DNA of 64,000 bases from Neisseria meningitidis (GTDB lineage: Bacteria > Pseudomonadota > Gammaproteobacteria > Burkholderiales > Neisseriaceae), in assembly GCF_900638555.1 (NCBI RefSeq), contig NZ_LR134525.1, positions 806,001-870,000 on the forward strand. Reading direction: 5' to 3'. How positions within the stretch are numbered: the first letter of the stretch is position 1; each line of letters opens with the position of its first letter. The notes beneath the pieces were generated by a model. The model saw nothing but the letters and a program-made list of their open reading frames with translations, had not been told where the DNA came from and did no database searches. This document shows, in pieces, positions 8,147 through 18,213 of this stretch. Position numbers and translations under genes: made by a program.

Positions 8147-9400
8147 TTAATGTTTTTCTGTTTTGTCTTGCGCCGCTCGAAACGCTTTTTGCAATGGGGC
8201 GATTTGTGCCAGCCGCGCCCGGTCGATTTGTTCGGCGATAAGGTGCGCTTTTCCCTGCGAGCGGCATTCGGCGGCGATTTTGCCCGAATCCGCCTGATTG
8301 GCGGCTTCGAGTAAGGCGAGCCAGTGCGCGCGTTGCGGGTAGGGCGTGTGTTCGCGGTTCAGACGGCCTTGCGTGTCGGCAATGCAGACGTTCAATGCCG
8401 TCTGAAAGCGTTCGGGTCGTCTGAAAGCGTCGGTTTTTTTCAATACGTTCAGAATGGTTTGGCTTTTAAGCTGTCCGACTTGGTGGAAAATAATGTGCCA
8501 ACGGCAAACCAATTCGGCAAGCTCGGCACAATGTTTCGGCGCACGCAGCCTTTGATTGACTTTGCGCACGGGTTCGACACCGGCGAGGTCGTGTCCGTGG
8601 TGGCGCGGCAGGATGTCGGACGGTGTTTTGGCTTTGCCCAAGTCGTGCAGCAGGGCGGCATAGCGTTCGGGCAGGCTCAAACCCATATCGGCGGCGCGTT
8701 GCAGCGTCATCAGGGTATGGATGCCGCTGTCGATTTCGGGATGGTAGTCGGCGCGTTGCGGCACGCCGAAGAGGGCATTGACTTCGGGCAGCAAGACTTT
8801 GAGCGCGCCGCATTCGCGCAACACTTCAATCATTTTGCGCGGATTTTTTTCCATCAAACCTTTCGCAAACTCCTGCCAGACGCGTTCGGCAACCAATGCG
8901 TCCGCTTCGCCGTTTTCCACCATCTGCCGCATCAGCTTTATGGTTTCTTCGGCGATTTCAAACTTGTAACGCGCGGCAAAGCGGGCAGTACGCAGGATGC
9001 GGACGGGGTCTTCGGCAAAGGCTGGGGAAACGTGGCGCAAAATGCCTGCCGCCAAATCCCGTTGTCCGCCGAAAGGGTCGATAATCTTGCCGTCCGCATC
9101 TTGCGCCATCGCGTTGATGGTCAGGTCGCGGCGCATCAAATCCTGCTCCAGCGTAACGTCTTTGTCGGCGTGGAAACTGAAACCGACGTAACCTTTGGCG
9201 GTTTTGCGCTCGGTGCGGGCGAGGGCGTATTCTTCGTGTGTTTCGGGATGGAGAAACACGGGAAAGTCTTTGCCGACTGGCTGGAAGCCTTGCGCCAGCA
9301 TGGTTTGTGCGTCTGCGCCGACGACCACCCAATCGCGGTCTTTGACGGGCAAGCCCAAAAGATAATCGCGGACGGCACCGCCGACGAGATAAGTCTGCAT
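8147..9400 (-). CDS. cca: CCA tRNA nucleotidyltransferase (multifunctional)
   Basis: Adds or repairs the 3'-CCA of tRNAs without a template. The 417-residue protein matches E. coli-type Cca: the nucleotidyltransferase head with GGAVRDYLLG (7-16) and the metal site KDRDWVVVG, then RRDLTINAMA, RFAARYKF, and a C-terminal HD phosphohydrolase domain with LLHDLGKAKTP near 248. The start is an ATG giving MQTYLVGGAVRD. The stop lies 22 bp from the CREE. Upstream is an inverted DUS pair separating it from the ABC-F gene, whose stop is at 9472. Confidence 0.96.
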   Translation of the reverse strand: MQTYLVGGAVRDYLLGLPVKDRDWVVVGADAQTMLAQGFQPVGKDFPVFLHPETHEEYALARTERKTAKGYVGFSFHADKDVTLEQDLMRRDLTINAMAQDADGKIIDPFGGQRDLAAGILRHVSPAFAEDPVRILRTARFAARYKFEIAEETIKLMRQMVENGEADALVAERVWQEFAKGLMEKNPRKMIEVLRECGALKVLLPEVNALFGVPQRADYHPEIDSGIHTLMTLQRAADMGLSLPERYAALLHDLGKAKTPSDILPRHHGHDLAGVEPVRKVNQRLRAPKHCAELAELVCRWHIIFHQVGQLKSQTILNVLKKTDAFRRPERFQTALNVCIADTQGRLNREHTPYPQRAHWLALLEAANQADSGKIAAECRSQGKAHLIAEQIDRARLAQIAPLQKAFRAAQDKTEKH

Positions 9401-9423
9401 ATGCTTCCTATTTTAAAGTTATC

Positions 9424-9460
9424 AACAATGCCGTCTGAAGCCGCTTCAGACGGCATTGTT
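9424..9460. terminator. Inverted DUS pair upstream of cca
   Basis: AACAATGCCGTCTGAAG and its complement with a short loop; terminates the upstream ABC-F gene. Confidence 0.65.
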
Positions 9461-9471
9461 CCAACCGGCGG

Positions 9472-11100
9472 TTATGCTACGCCTTTTTTCTCGAGATAGC
9501 TTTCGTAATCGCCCAAGTAGTGTTCATATCCGCCTTTGCCGTCCAATTCAATGATTTGGGTAGCCAGGGAAGAAACGAACTGACGGTCGTGGGAGACGAA
9601 AATCAGCGTGCCGTTGTATTTTTCCAGCGCCATGTTCAAGGATTCGATGCTTTCCATGTCCATGTGGTTGGTCGGTTCATCCATGACTAAGACATTGGGT
9701 TTCAACAGCAACAGTTTGCCGTAAAGCATACGGCCTTTTTCACCACCGGAGAGAACCTTCACTTTTTTCACGACATCGTTACTGCCGAAGAGCAAACGCC
9801 CCAAAGTGCCGCGGATGACTTGTTCGTCGTCGCCGTCCTGCCCCCATTGGCGCATCCATTCGCTCAAATCCATATCGACATCGAAGTCGTTTTCGTGATC
9901 TTGCGGATAGTAGCCGACGCTGGCTTTTTCCGCCCATTTGATGCTGCCTTCGTCCGGCAGCAGACCGTCTGAATATTCGGGGTTGTACGCGCCGGCCAAG
10001 AGTTTCAGCAGGGTGGATTTGCCCGCGCCGTTCGGGCCGATGATGGCGAGGCGTTGTCCCGCTTCAAGGATAAAGTTCAGGTTTTTAAACAACTGGGTTT
10101 CAAAGCGTTTCGCCAGTTTTTCAACTTCCACAGCCTGACGGTGCAGCTTGGCTTTTTCATCGGCTTCAAAACGGATATACGGGTTTTGACGGGTAGAGGG
10201 TTTGACCTCGACCATCTCCGATTTGATTTTGTCTGCCTGTTTCAGACGGCTGGTTGCCTGACGGGCTTTGGATTTGTTGGCACTGAACCGCGCCACAAAT
10301 TCTTGCAATTCCTGCAATTTTTCCTTCGCCTTGGCATTGTCTTTCAGGGCGCGTTCGCGCGATTGGGCGGAGGCGAGCATATAGTCGTCGTAGTTGCCCG
10401 GATAGATGGTGATGGTGTTGTAATCCAAATCTGCCATATGCGTGCAGACTTCGTTCAAGAAGTGGCGGTCGTGCGAGATGATAATCATCGTGGAGTCGTA
10501 CTGGTTCAACACGCCTTCCAACCAACGGATGGTATTAATGTCCAAGTTATTGGTCGGTTCGTCCAAGAGCAATACATCCGGCTTGGAGAACAGGGCTTGC
10601 GCCAGCAATACGCGCAGTTTGAAGCCCGGGGCAACTTCTGCCATGGTTGCATTGTGCAAATCTTCGGAAATGCCCACGCCGCTCAACAACTCGGCGGCAC
10701 GCGCTTCGGCGGTGTAGCCGTCGTATTCGGCGAACTTGGCTTCCAGTTCTGCGGCTTTCATGTAGTCGTCTTCGGTGGCTTCGGGATTGGCGTAAATCGC
10801 ATCACGTTCGGTCATCGCCGCCCACATTTCGGTGTGACCCATCATTACCACGTCCAGCACGCGCATATCTTCGTAGGCAAACTGGTCTTGGCGCAATTTA
10901 CCCAAACGCACGCCGTTTTCAATCGCCACTTCGCCGGCTGTCTGTTCCAAATCGCCGCCGAGGATTTTCATGAAGGTGGATTTGCCTGAGCCGTTCGCGC
11001 CGATCAAACCGTAGCGGTTGCCTTCGCCGAATTTAACGGATACGTTTTCAAACAGCGGCTTCGCGCCGAACTGCATGGTGATGCCGTTGGTAGAAATCAT
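9472..11100 (-). CDS. ybiT: ABC-F family ATPase, YbiT type
   Basis: Soluble twin-ATPase translation factor without membrane domains. From the ATG at 11100 it has 542 residues starting [12 protein letters not shown]. Domain 1 has Walker [13 protein letters not shown], signature [12 protein letters not shown] and Walker [14 protein letters not shown] charged interdomain linker with many Lys/Glu follows. Domain 2 has [24 protein letters not shown] and [12 protein letters not shown]. The sequence follows E. coli YbiT closely ([30 protein letters not shown]). The frame extends 58 codons further upstream, but that stretch lacks family similarity. The exact ribosomal role of YbiT is not settled. Confidence 0.9.
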   Translation of the reverse strand: MISTNGITMQFGAKPLFENVSVKFGEGNRYGLIGANGSGKSTFMKILGGDLEQTAGEVAIENGVRLGKLRQDQFAYEDMRVLDVVMMGHTEMWAAMTERDAIYANPEATEDDYMKAAELEAKFAEYDGYTAEARAAELLSGVGISEDLHNATMAEVAPGFKLRVLLAQALFSKPDVLLLDEPTNNLDINTIRWLEGVLNQYDSTMIIISHDRHFLNEVCTHMADLDYNTITIYPGNYDDYMLASAQSRERALKDNAKAKEKLQELQEFVARFSANKSKARQATSRLKQADKIKSEMVEVKPSTRQNPYIRFEADEKAKLHRQAVEVEKLAKRFETQLFKNLNFILEAGQRLAIIGPNGAGKSTLLKLLAGAYNPEYSDGLLPDEGSIKWAEKASVGYYPQDHENDFDVDMDLSEWMRQWGQDGDDEQVIRGTLGRLLFGSNDVVKKVKVLSGGEKGRMLYGKLLLLKPNVLVMDEPTNHMDMESIESLNMALEKYNGTLIFVSHDRQFVSSLATQIIELDGKGGYEHYLGDYESYLEKKGVA

Positions 11101-11249
11101 GATTGGTAAAGCCTTTATTGAACAAGAGATTAAATTTTTCGAATTTTCGGATTGTAACATAACCGCCCCGCCGTCTGAAACAGACGGGCAAATTTTCAGA
11201 CACTTATAGTAAAATATCCGTTTTATTATTTCAGACAAAAGGTTTCCAA

Positions 11250-11624
11250 ATGATAATCCTTCACGGCATCCCAAATTGCGATACGGTCAAAAAAGCCAAA
11301 AACCGGCTTGCCGGATACGGCTTGGAGTTTGAATTTCGGGATTTTAAAAAACAGAGGCCGTCTGAAGCGGAAATTTGCTCGTGGCTGGAACAAGTGCCTT
11401 TGGCAACCCTGCTCAACAAACGCGGGACAAGCTGGCGCAAACTCGATGCCGAAACACAGCAAAAAGTGCTGTCCTCGACGGCGGAGGCCGTCAAACTGAT
11501 GTCCGAAATGCCGAGCCTGATCAAGCGTCCCGTATTGGAGTGCGGCGGCAAGGTTTACGCCAGCTTCAGCGAAGAAACCTACGACGGCATCTTCAACCGG
11601 CAAGCCCCGTGCAGACAGGGATAA
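11250..11624 (+). CDS. ArsC/Spx/YffB-family thioredoxin-fold protein
   Basis: 124-residue protein of the arsenate-reductase-like superfamily. The N-terminal redox segment is [16 protein letters not shown], with a single cysteine at the position of the ArsC catalytic Cys; later ArsC-family landmarks are [10 protein letters not shown] and LIKRPVLE. It lacks the C-x-x-C of Spx. YffB-like members are often annotated as arsenate reductase-related, but arsenate reduction is not demonstrated for this branch. It diverges from the ABC-F gene and is followed at 54 bp by ppiD on the same strand. Confidence 0.8.
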   Translation: MIILHGIPNCDTVKKAKNRLAGYGLEFEFRDFKKQRPSEAEICSWLEQVPLATLLNKRGTSWRKLDAETQQKVLSSTAEAVKLMSEMPSLIKRPVLECGGKVYASFSEETYDGIFNRQAPCRQG

Positions 11625-11677
11625 AAACCGTTACAATACCCGACTTGAATTTCCCATTCTATATCCCGATTTAAAAT

Positions 11678-13216
11678 ATGTTCCATTCCATCGAAAAATA
11701 CAGAACGCCCGCCCAAGTCCTTTTGGGCCTGATTGCATTAACCTTCGTCGGCTTCGGGGTCAGCACGGTATCCCATCCGGGTGCCGACTACATCGTCCAA
11801 GTGGGCGACGAAAAAATCAGCGACCACTCCATCAACAACGCCATACAGAACGAACAGGCGGACGGCGGCGGCCCTTCGCGCGACGCGGTGTTCCAATCCC
11901 TGCTACAACGCGCCTACCTGAAACAGGGCGCGAAGCTGATGGGCATTTCGGTTTCTTCCGAACAAATCAAGCAGATTATCGTGGACGATCCCAATTTCCA
12001 CGACGCAAACGGCAAATTCGACCACGCGCTTTTAAACCGCTACCTTTCCCAACGCCATATGTCTGAAGACCAGTTTGTCGAAGAAATCCGCGATCAGTTT
12101 GCCTTGCAGAATTTGGTAAACCTCGTCCAAAACGGCGTATTGGTCGGCGACGCGCAGGCGGAACAGCTGATCAGGCTGACGCAGGTCAACCGCACCATCC
12201 GTTCGCACACTTTCAACCCCGACGAGTTCATCGCCCAAGTCAAAGTGTCTGAAGCCGATTTGCAGAAATTTTATAATGCGAACAAAAAAGACTATCTGCT
12301 GCCGCAGGCGGTCAAATTAGAATATGTCGCCTTGAATCTGAAGGATTTTGCAGACAAACAGACCGTCAGTGAAACGGAAGTGAAAAATGCGTTTGAAGAG
12401 CGCGTGGCGCGTTTGCCGACAAATGAAGCCAAACCTTCTTTCGAGCAGGAAAAAGCCGCCGTCGAAAACGAATTGAAAATGAAAAAGGCGGTTGCCGACT
12501 TCAATAAGGCAAAAGAAAAGCTGGGCGATGACGCGTTCAACCATCCTTCCTCGCTTGCCGAAGCCGCCAAAAACAGCGGTTTGAAAGTCGAAACCCAAGA
12601 AACTTGGCTGAGTAGGCAGGACGCGCAAATGTCCGGCATGCCCGAAAACCTAATCAATGCCGTATTCAGCGACGACGTATTGAAGAAAAAACACAATTCC
12701 GAAGTGCTGACCATCAACAGCGAAACCGCGTGGGTCGTCCGCGCCAAAGAAGTCCGCGAAGAGAAAACCCTGCCGTTTGCCGAAGCCAAAGACGCGGTAC
12801 GTCAGGCTTATATCCGTACCGAAGCCGCCAAACTTGCCGAAAACAAGGCAAAAGACGTGCTTACCCAACTGAACGGCGGCAAGGCTGTTGACGTGAAATG
12901 GTCGGAAGTGTCCGTTTTGGGCGCACAGCAGGCAAGGCAGTCCATGCCGCCCGAGGCTTATGCGGAACTGCTGAAAGCAAAACCGGCAAACGGCAAACCC
13001 GCCTACGTCAGGCTGATCGGTCTGCCGGCACCCGTGATTGTCGAAGTACAGGCTGTAACCCCGCCGGATGATATCGCCGCACAGCTTCCGCTTGCAAAAC
13101 AGGCTTTGGCGCAACAGCAGTCTGCCAATACTTTCGACTTGTTGATACGTTATTTCAACGGCAAAATCAAACAGACCAAAGGAGCGCAATCGGTCGACAA
13201 CGGCGACGGTCAGTAA
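11678..13216 (+). CDS. ppiD: PpiD-type periplasmic chaperone / peptidyl-prolyl isomerase
   Basis: Inner-membrane-anchored periplasmic foldase of 512 residues that would assist newly translocated proteins near the Sec translocon. It begins MFHSIEKYRTPAQ, then has one membrane anchor at about 14-33 (VLLGLIALTFVGFGVSTV). A SurA-N-like helical domain (about 40-190, with GISVSSEQIKQII), a central parvulin-like region and a helical C-terminal domain (KTLPFAEAKDAVRQAY) follow. PpiD homologues often have a catalytically weak PPIase domain, and I cannot judge activity here. Outer-membrane biogenesis is the likely context. Confidence 0.85.
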   Translation: MFHSIEKYRTPAQVLLGLIALTFVGFGVSTVSHPGADYIVQVGDEKISDHSINNAIQNEQADGGGPSRDAVFQSLLQRAYLKQGAKLMGISVSSEQIKQIIVDDPNFHDANGKFDHALLNRYLSQRHMSEDQFVEEIRDQFALQNLVNLVQNGVLVGDAQAEQLIRLTQVNRTIRSHTFNPDEFIAQVKVSEADLQKFYNANKKDYLLPQAVKLEYVALNLKDFADKQTVSETEVKNAFEERVARLPTNEAKPSFEQEKAAVENELKMKKAVADFNKAKEKLGDDAFNHPSSLAEAAKNSGLKVETQETWLSRQDAQMSGMPENLINAVFSDDVLKKKHNSEVLTINSETAWVVRAKEVREEKTLPFAEAKDAVRQAYIRTEAAKLAENKAKDVLTQLNGGKAVDVKWSEVSVLGAQQARQSMPPEAYAELLKAKPANGKPAYVRLIGLPAPVIVEVQAVTPPDDIAAQLPLAKQALAQQQSANTFDLLIRYFNGKIKQTKGAQSVDNGDGQ

Positions 13217-13279
13217 TTGACACTTTTGTTGACAAAATAACGGTCGGAATATTCCGGCCGTTTTCCCATACGGCGGAAT

Positions 13280-13900
13280 ATGATGAGCCACAAAAAACAA
13301 GATGCCTTCCAAGGATTGATCGACGCGCTGAAGGTTTTACCCAACGTTGGGCCGAAATCGGCACAGCGGATAGCGTATCATTTGCTCCAACACAAGCGCA
13401 AAGAGGCTGAAAAACTGGTGGATGCCTTGCAGACGGCATTGAAGCAGGTTTACCATTGCGCGATGTGCAACACGTTTTGCGAAGGCGGATTGTGCGATAT
13501 TTGTGCCGATGAAACACGCGACGGGCGGCGGCTGATGGTGGTGCATATGCCTGCCGACGTGTCGAATATGGAAGCGGCAAACTGCCACGACGGGCTGTAT
13601 TTCGTCCTGATGGGGCAAATCAATACGGCATTGGGAATGGACGTATCCGCCATCGCATTGGACAGGCTGGCGCAACGGCTGGGCGGCGGGGAAGTCGAAG
13701 AAATCATTATTGCAACCGCTTTTACCGCAGAAGGCAATGCGACGGCGTATGTCCTGTCCGAGTTTTTTAAAAACCTGCCTTACAAAGTCAGCAGGCTGTC
13801 GCAGGGCATCCCCTTGGGCGGCGAATTGGAATATGTCGATGCGGGAACGCTGGCGCAGGCGGTGTACGAACGCCGCCTGATTAAAGAAGGCGGGGCATAA
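13280..13900 (+). CDS. recR: Recombination mediator RecR
   Basis: DNA-binding member of RecFOR, loading RecA on gapped DNA; it also matters for pilin antigenic variation in Neisseria (known). The 206-residue protein has the N-terminal helix-hairpin-helix (LPNVGPKSAQRIAYHLL), a four-cysteine zinc finger (CAMCNTFCEGGLCDIC, about 56-71), a Toprim domain (about 80-175), and a C-terminal GIPLGGELEYVD Walker-B-like motif. Two adjacent ATGs (13280 and 13283) are possible starts. Confidence 0.95.
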   Translation: MMSHKKQDAFQGLIDALKVLPNVGPKSAQRIAYHLLQHKRKEAEKLVDALQTALKQVYHCAMCNTFCEGGLCDICADETRDGRRLMVVHMPADVSNMEAANCHDGLYFVLMGQINTALGMDVSAIALDRLAQRLGGGEVEEIIIATAFTAEGNATAYVLSEFFKNLPYKVSRLSQGIPLGGELEYVDAGTLAQAVYERRLIKEGGA

Positions 13901-13912
13901 CGCCGCCAATGC

Positions 13913-13945
13913 AAAATGCCGTCTGAAGCCTTCAGACGGCATTTT
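13913..13945. terminator. Inverted DUS pair downstream of recR
   Basis: AAAATGCCGTCTGAAG hairpin with 2-nt loop and flanking T run; serves recR and the convergent small gene. Confidence 0.75.
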
Positions 13946-13955
13946 TCCGGGCGGT

Positions 13956-14234
13956 TTACTTGCAGTTTAGCCCTTGAATCTGCAATGCGCCTCCGTTGCC
14001 GACTTTGAACACGCACTGCGTCGCGCTGCTGCCGGACACGGTAATGCTGCCGCTGCCGCCGTTCAGGCTGATAGGTTCCTTAACACCCATACCGACTGCC
14101 GTTGCCGCCAGCTTTTGCGCGTCGGCTTCGGAATAAGGCGTGTTGTTGGCATCGATTTTGATTTCTTTGGCGTAGGCAGCCGCAGCGGCGGATAAGGCGA
14201 TGGCGCACAAAGCAAAAGCAGTTCGGATATTCAT
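13956..14234 (-). CDS. Small secreted hypothetical protein
   Basis: 92-residue exported protein. A signal peptide (MNIRTAFALCAIALSAAAAA, cleavage after AYA) precedes a mature part of about 70 residues that is rich in Gly/Ser and has two cysteines near its C-terminal half (TQCVFKV and GLNCK), possibly a disulfide. The start is the ATG at 14234, which has a GAGGAAAAC site upstream; a TTG four codons earlier is unlikely. I do not recognise a family. It is convergent with recR and divergent from lolC. Confidence 0.65.
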   Translation of the reverse strand: MNIRTAFALCAIALSAAAAAYAKEIKIDANNTPYSEADAQKLAATAVGMGVKEPISLNGGSGSITVSGSSATQCVFKVGNGGALQIQGLNCK

Positions 14235-14437
14235 TGTTTTCCTCAAGAAACGGTTTTTCTGAAGGAAAGGATAGGGCAGTTTGACGCGTTGTGCAAGTTT
14301 TCCGCCCGCTCTGCCGCCCCGTCCCCCGCACTCGGGCGTTCGGACGCTGCCTGGGTTTTACGGTACAATAAACTTTTGCCGCCGCCCCAAACCGCCGTCC
14401 GGGGCGGCACGTTTGCAGACATTTTTAAGGTAGCGTT

Positions 14438-15685
14438 ATGTTTTCTCTAGAGGCTTGGATAGGCTTGAGGTATCTCAGGGCGAAAAAGCGCAACGGCTTT
14501 ATGTCGTTTATCACGATGGTTTCGATTGCCGGAATCGCCTTGGGCGTAACCGCGCTGATTGTCGTCTTGTCGGTTATGAACGGCTTTCAGAAAGAAATAC
14601 GCGGGCAGCTCCTGAATGTCGCGCCGCACGCCGAAATCGGCTATATCGACAATACGGATACGGATTGGCGCAACCTGCTTCGGTTTACCGAAAACCGCAA
14701 AGGTATTTTGGCTGCCGCGCCCTATGTTTCCAATCAGGCATTGCTGGCCAATGCGGGCGAAATCAGGGGCGTGCAGATGCGCGGCATTTTGCCGTCTGAA
14801 GAGCGCAAAGTGGTGGAATACGGCGACAAAATGCCGGCAGGCAAATTTGAAGACCTGATTCCGGGCGAGTTTGACATTATCCTCGGTGTCGGCTTGGCGG
14901 AGGCTTTGGGGGCGGAAGTCGGCAATAAAGTTACCGTCATCACGCCGGAGGGCAATGTTACGCCCGCCGGAGTCGTACCGAGGTTGAAACAGTTTACCGT
15001 GGTCGGTCTGGTTAAAACGGGTGTTTACGAGGTTGACAACTCATTGGCGATGACGCATATCCAAGACGCGCGCGTACTGTACCGCTTGGATAAGGAAGTT
15101 GCGGGGCTGCGGCTGAAACTCGCCGACCCGCAAAACGCCCCCGCCTTGACGGCAAAGCTGATTCCGGAGGCGCAAAGGGATACGGTTTGGGTGCGCGATT
15201 GGACGTTCAGCAATCGAAGCTATTTTGAGGCGGTCGAGTTGGAAAAACGGATGATGTTCATCATCCTGACGCTGATTATCGCCGTGGCGGCGTTCAACCT
15301 TGTCTCTTCCTTGGTGATGGCGGTTACGGAAAAGCAGGCGGACATTGCGATTTTGCGGACTTTGGGTCTTTCCCCTGGCGGCGTGATGAAGATTTTTATG
15401 GTGCAGGGCGCGTTTTCAGGCTTTTTCGGCACGCTGGCGGGTGTGGTCTGCGGCGTGCTTTTGGGTTGGAACGTCGGCAGGGTCGTGGCATTTTTTGAAA
15501 ACCTGCTCGGTGTCCACCTTATCAATTCGCAGGTTTATTTTATCGACTACCTGCCCAGCGATGTCGATATGGGCGACGTTGCCCTGATTGCCTGCATTTC
15601 TTTGGGACTGTCTTTCGTTGCCACGCTCTACCCGAGCCGGCGCGCGTCAAAAACCCAACCGGCGGAGGCTTTGCGTTATGAGTGA
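14438..15685 (+). CDS. lolC: Lipoprotein-releasing ABC transporter permease LolC/LolE
   Basis: Inner-membrane permease that, with LolD, extracts outer-membrane lipoproteins and hands them to LolA. The 415-residue protein begins [16 protein letters not shown], has a first membrane span at about 25-48 ([20 protein letters not shown]), a large periplasmic domain (about 50-260), and three C-terminal spans (about 270-295, 320-345, 375-400) of the FtsX type, with the coupling motif [13 protein letters not shown]. Only one permease gene is present here, so the complex may be a homodimeric type (LolF-like). An internal DUS encodes LPSEER near 125. Its stop overlaps lolD by 8 nt. Confidence 0.93.
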   Translation: MFSLEAWIGLRYLRAKKRNGFMSFITMVSIAGIALGVTALIVVLSVMNGFQKEIRGQLLNVAPHAEIGYIDNTDTDWRNLLRFTENRKGILAAAPYVSNQALLANAGEIRGVQMRGILPSEERKVVEYGDKMPAGKFEDLIPGEFDIILGVGLAEALGAEVGNKVTVITPEGNVTPAGVVPRLKQFTVVGLVKTGVYEVDNSLAMTHIQDARVLYRLDKEVAGLRLKLADPQNAPALTAKLIPEAQRDTVWVRDWTFSNRSYFEAVELEKRMMFIILTLIIAVAAFNLVSSLVMAVTEKQADIAILRTLGLSPGGVMKIFMVQGAFSGFFGTLAGVVCGVLLGWNVGRVVAFFENLLGVHLINSQVYFIDYLPSDVDMGDVALIACISLGLSFVATLYPSRRASKTQPAEALRYE

Positions 15686-16373
15686 GTTGATTTTGAAATG
15701 CGAAGGCGTGGGCAAACGCTATCGGGACGGCGGTTTGGACGTTCGGGTGCTGCACGGCTTGGATTTGGAAATCCGCGCGGGGGAAAGCACCGGCATCATC
15801 GGTTCTTCGGGCAGCGGAAAATCGACGCTGCTGCATATTCTAGGCGGGCTGGATATGCCGTCTGAAGGCAGGGTGCTGCTGATGGGCGAGGATTTGCGTA
15901 CCTTAAACCAGCGGCGTTTGGGCGATTTGCGCAACCGCCATCTCGGTTTCGTGTACCAGTTCCACCATCTTCTGCCTGAATTTTCGGCACTGGAAAACGT
16001 GATGATGCCGCTTCTGATCGGCAAAAAAAGCCGTGAAGAGGCAGCAGAAACGGCAATGGCGATGCTGGAAAAGGTCGGACTGAAACACCGTTCGACGCAC
16101 CGCGCGGGCGAACTTTCAGGCGGTGAGCGGCAGCGTGCCGCCATTGCACGCGCCTTGGTTACGCAACCCAAATGCCTGCTTGCCGACGAACCGACCGGCA
16201 ATCTCGATCGTGCGAACGCCAGGAATGTTTTGGATATGATGCTGGAACTGAAAACAGAATTGGGAACGGGGCTTGTGGTCGTAACGCACGACGACGAACT
16301 CGCCGGCCGCTTCGGGCGCGTGATGGTCATGAAAGACGGCAACCTGCACCCCAAACAGGGCGCAAACGCCTAA
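15678..16373 (+). CDS. lolD: Lipoprotein-releasing ABC transporter ATPase LolD
   Basis: ATPase of the Lol lipoprotein export complex, 231 residues. Walker A is [16 protein letters not shown] near 42, Q-loop [10 protein letters not shown] near 92, signature [15 protein letters not shown] near 146, Walker [13 protein letters not shown] near 166, and H-loop VVVTHDDEL. The ATG at 15678 overlaps the lolC stop by 8 nt, as expected for translational coupling; in-frame sequence further upstream is shadow within lolC. An uptake sequence inside the gene encodes MPSEG near 58. Confidence 0.96.
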   Translation: MSELILKCEGVGKRYRDGGLDVRVLHGLDLEIRAGESTGIIGSSGSGKSTLLHILGGLDMPSEGRVLLMGEDLRTLNQRRLGDLRNRHLGFVYQFHHLLPEFSALENVMMPLLIGKKSREEAAETAMAMLEKVGLKHRSTHRAGELSGGERQRAAIARALVTQPKCLLADEPTGNLDRANARNVLDMMLELKTELGTGLVVVTHDDELAGRFGRVMVMKDGNLHPKQGANA

Positions 16374-16392
16374 ACAGCCGAAACAACACCGC

Positions 16393-16422
16393 GCCGTCTG
16401 AAGCCCCACGCCTTCAGACGGC
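16393..16422. terminator. Inverted DUS pair, lolD to recD
   Basis: GCCGTCTGAAG and CTTCAGACGGC with an 8-nt loop between lolD and recD. Confidence 0.6.
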
Positions 16423-16440
16423 ATTTCGACAAGGAATACG

Positions 16441-18186
16441 ATGGAACGGCAGACAGATGAATTTGCCCAAGCGGCGGCAAGGGCGGCAATCTGGTTTTTG
16501 GCACGCTATGCGGGTTCCGGCGACGAAGTGCTTGCAAACTGCACCGAACGCCTGTTTCAGGCATTGCAAAACGGTCATTCGTTTATCCGTTTGAGCGGTG
16601 GCGAGGCTGACGCGCTGTCGGCACTCGCACCCGTGGTCGGAACATCCGCCGCGCCTTTGATTTTGGAAGGCAGAAGGCTGTTTTTGGGCAGGATGTGGCA
16701 GTTGGAATACGATTTGGCTGCCGAGATAAAACGCTTGGCGGCAGCCGACACGTCCGCCCCCGACGCGGCAGGCGCGAGGCAAAACCTCGCAAAATGGTTT
16801 CAAGGCACGGGCAGCGAAGGGCAGCGCGATGCCGCCGCCTTGGCACTGTTGCAGTCTTTTATGGTGATTACCGGCGGGCCGGGAACGGGCAAAACGACAA
16901 CGGTTGCCAAACTGCTGGCGCTGATTTGCGGTGAAGACGAAAATCTTCCCAACATCGCGCTTGCCGCACCGACGGGCAAAGCGGCGGCACATATGGCGCG
17001 CGCGCTGCACCGTGCAATCAACGGTTTTGACGCGCCGGAGGCCGTCCGCCGCCATTTGCTCAAACTGGAAGGGCAAACCGTCCACCGACTGCTGAAGCTG
17101 CGCCCGCCCAAAATGCAGGCGGCGTTCAACCCTGTTTACCCGCTGCCGTTTGACGTATTGGTTATCGATGAAGCCTCTATGCTGGATACGGTATTGATGT
17201 TGCAACTTTTAAAAGCGGTCAAAACCGGCGCGCGCGTGATTCTGCTGGGCGATGAAAACCAGCTCCCGTCCGTCGGAATCGGGGACGTGCTGTCCGTCCT
17301 GTCGCAAAAAACCGTTTTGGACGGAGAAACGCACCAAAGGCTGGCCGGCTTCCTTCCGGAACACGGTTTCAGCGTCAGTGCAAATCCGCCCTTGTTGGCG
17401 CAAAACACCGCCCATCTGTCGTTCAGCCACCGCTTCGGCGACAACAGCGGCATCGGCTGCCTTGCCCGTGCCGCCGTATCGGGCGATGAGGGGGCGTGGG
17501 CATTGTTTGACCGGTTTCCGGACGAACTGGAACATTCGGAATGCAGTCCGAACGCTCGAGTCGAAAGGTTGTACCGGGCGCACAAAGCCTATTGGCAGGC
17601 GGTAAAAGACGGCAATATCGAAGCCGCATACGCAGGCATCTCGGATATCGTGGTCCTGGCAGCTTGGCGGCAGGATGCGGAAGACTTCAACGAAGCCTAT
17701 TGCAGCCATGTACGCCGCAAAATGAACATACCGGAACATCAGGCCTATTTCGCCGGAGAACCGATTATGATCAGACAGAACGACTACGCGCTTGAACTGT
17801 TCAACGGCGACATCGGATTGATTATGGAAGATGTCGGACGGCAGGGCAGCCTTGCCGCCTATTTTGCCGATGCGGACGGATTTAAAAAGGTAGCGGTAAG
17901 CTGCCTGCCCGATTTCGAACCCGCATTCGCCATGACCGTCCACAAAAGCCAAGGTTCGGAATATCGGGAAGTCTGGCTGCTGCCGCCTTCCGCCGCACCT
18001 TCGGACGAAGGGGACGATGCATTGTCCGGATTGAGTAAGGAGCTGTTATATACCGCCATTACCCGCGCGAGGGAGAAGTTCGTATTCTTCGGCGGAGAAG
18101 AAACCTTCCGGCAAGCTGCCGCCACTGTCAAAACGCGTCAGACGGCATTGGGCAGTATGCTCGAGCGGGTATTTTCACAAGAATAA
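16441..18186 (+). CDS. recD: Exodeoxyribonuclease V alpha subunit RecD
   Basis: 5'-3' helicase subunit of RecBCD, which processes double-strand breaks. The 581-residue protein has Walker A ITGGPGTGKTTTVAK near 144, motif Ia LAAPTGKAAAHMARAL, Walker B VLVIDEASMLD near 239, motif III LLGDENQLPSVGIGDVL, and the C-terminal UvrD-like motifs FAMTVHKSQGSEY and LLYTAITRAREK. It is slightly shorter than E. coli RecD (608). recB and recC are not neighbours. Confidence 0.95.
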   Translation: MERQTDEFAQAAARAAIWFLARYAGSGDEVLANCTERLFQALQNGHSFIRLSGGEADALSALAPVVGTSAAPLILEGRRLFLGRMWQLEYDLAAEIKRLAAADTSAPDAAGARQNLAKWFQGTGSEGQRDAAALALLQSFMVITGGPGTGKTTTVAKLLALICGEDENLPNIALAAPTGKAAAHMARALHRAINGFDAPEAVRRHLLKLEGQTVHRLLKLRPPKMQAAFNPVYPLPFDVLVIDEASMLDTVLMLQLLKAVKTGARVILLGDENQLPSVGIGDVLSVLSQKTVLDGETHQRLAGFLPEHGFSVSANPPLLAQNTAHLSFSHRFGDNSGIGCLARAAVSGDEGAWALFDRFPDELEHSECSPNARVERLYRAHKAYWQAVKDGNIEAAYAGISDIVVLAAWRQDAEDFNEAYCSHVRRKMNIPEHQAYFAGEPIMIRQNDYALELFNGDIGLIMEDVGRQGSLAAYFADADGFKKVAVSCLPDFEPAFAMTVHKSQGSEYREVWLLPPSAAPSDEGDDALSGLSKELLYTAITRAREKFVFFGGEETFRQAAATVKTRQTALGSMLERVFSQE

Positions 18187-18213
18187 TCCGCCCGAATGCC
18201 GCGCCGCCGCCCC

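Noticed and set aside
8324-9499. Long plus-strand open frame (391 codons)
   Set aside because: It is antisense to cca; composition is Phe/Gly-rich shadow with no recognisable family, and the cca frame explains the region.
10054-10989. Long plus-strand open frame (311 codons)
   Set aside because: Antisense to the YbiT-type ABC-F gene, with the typical shadow composition of GC-rich genes.
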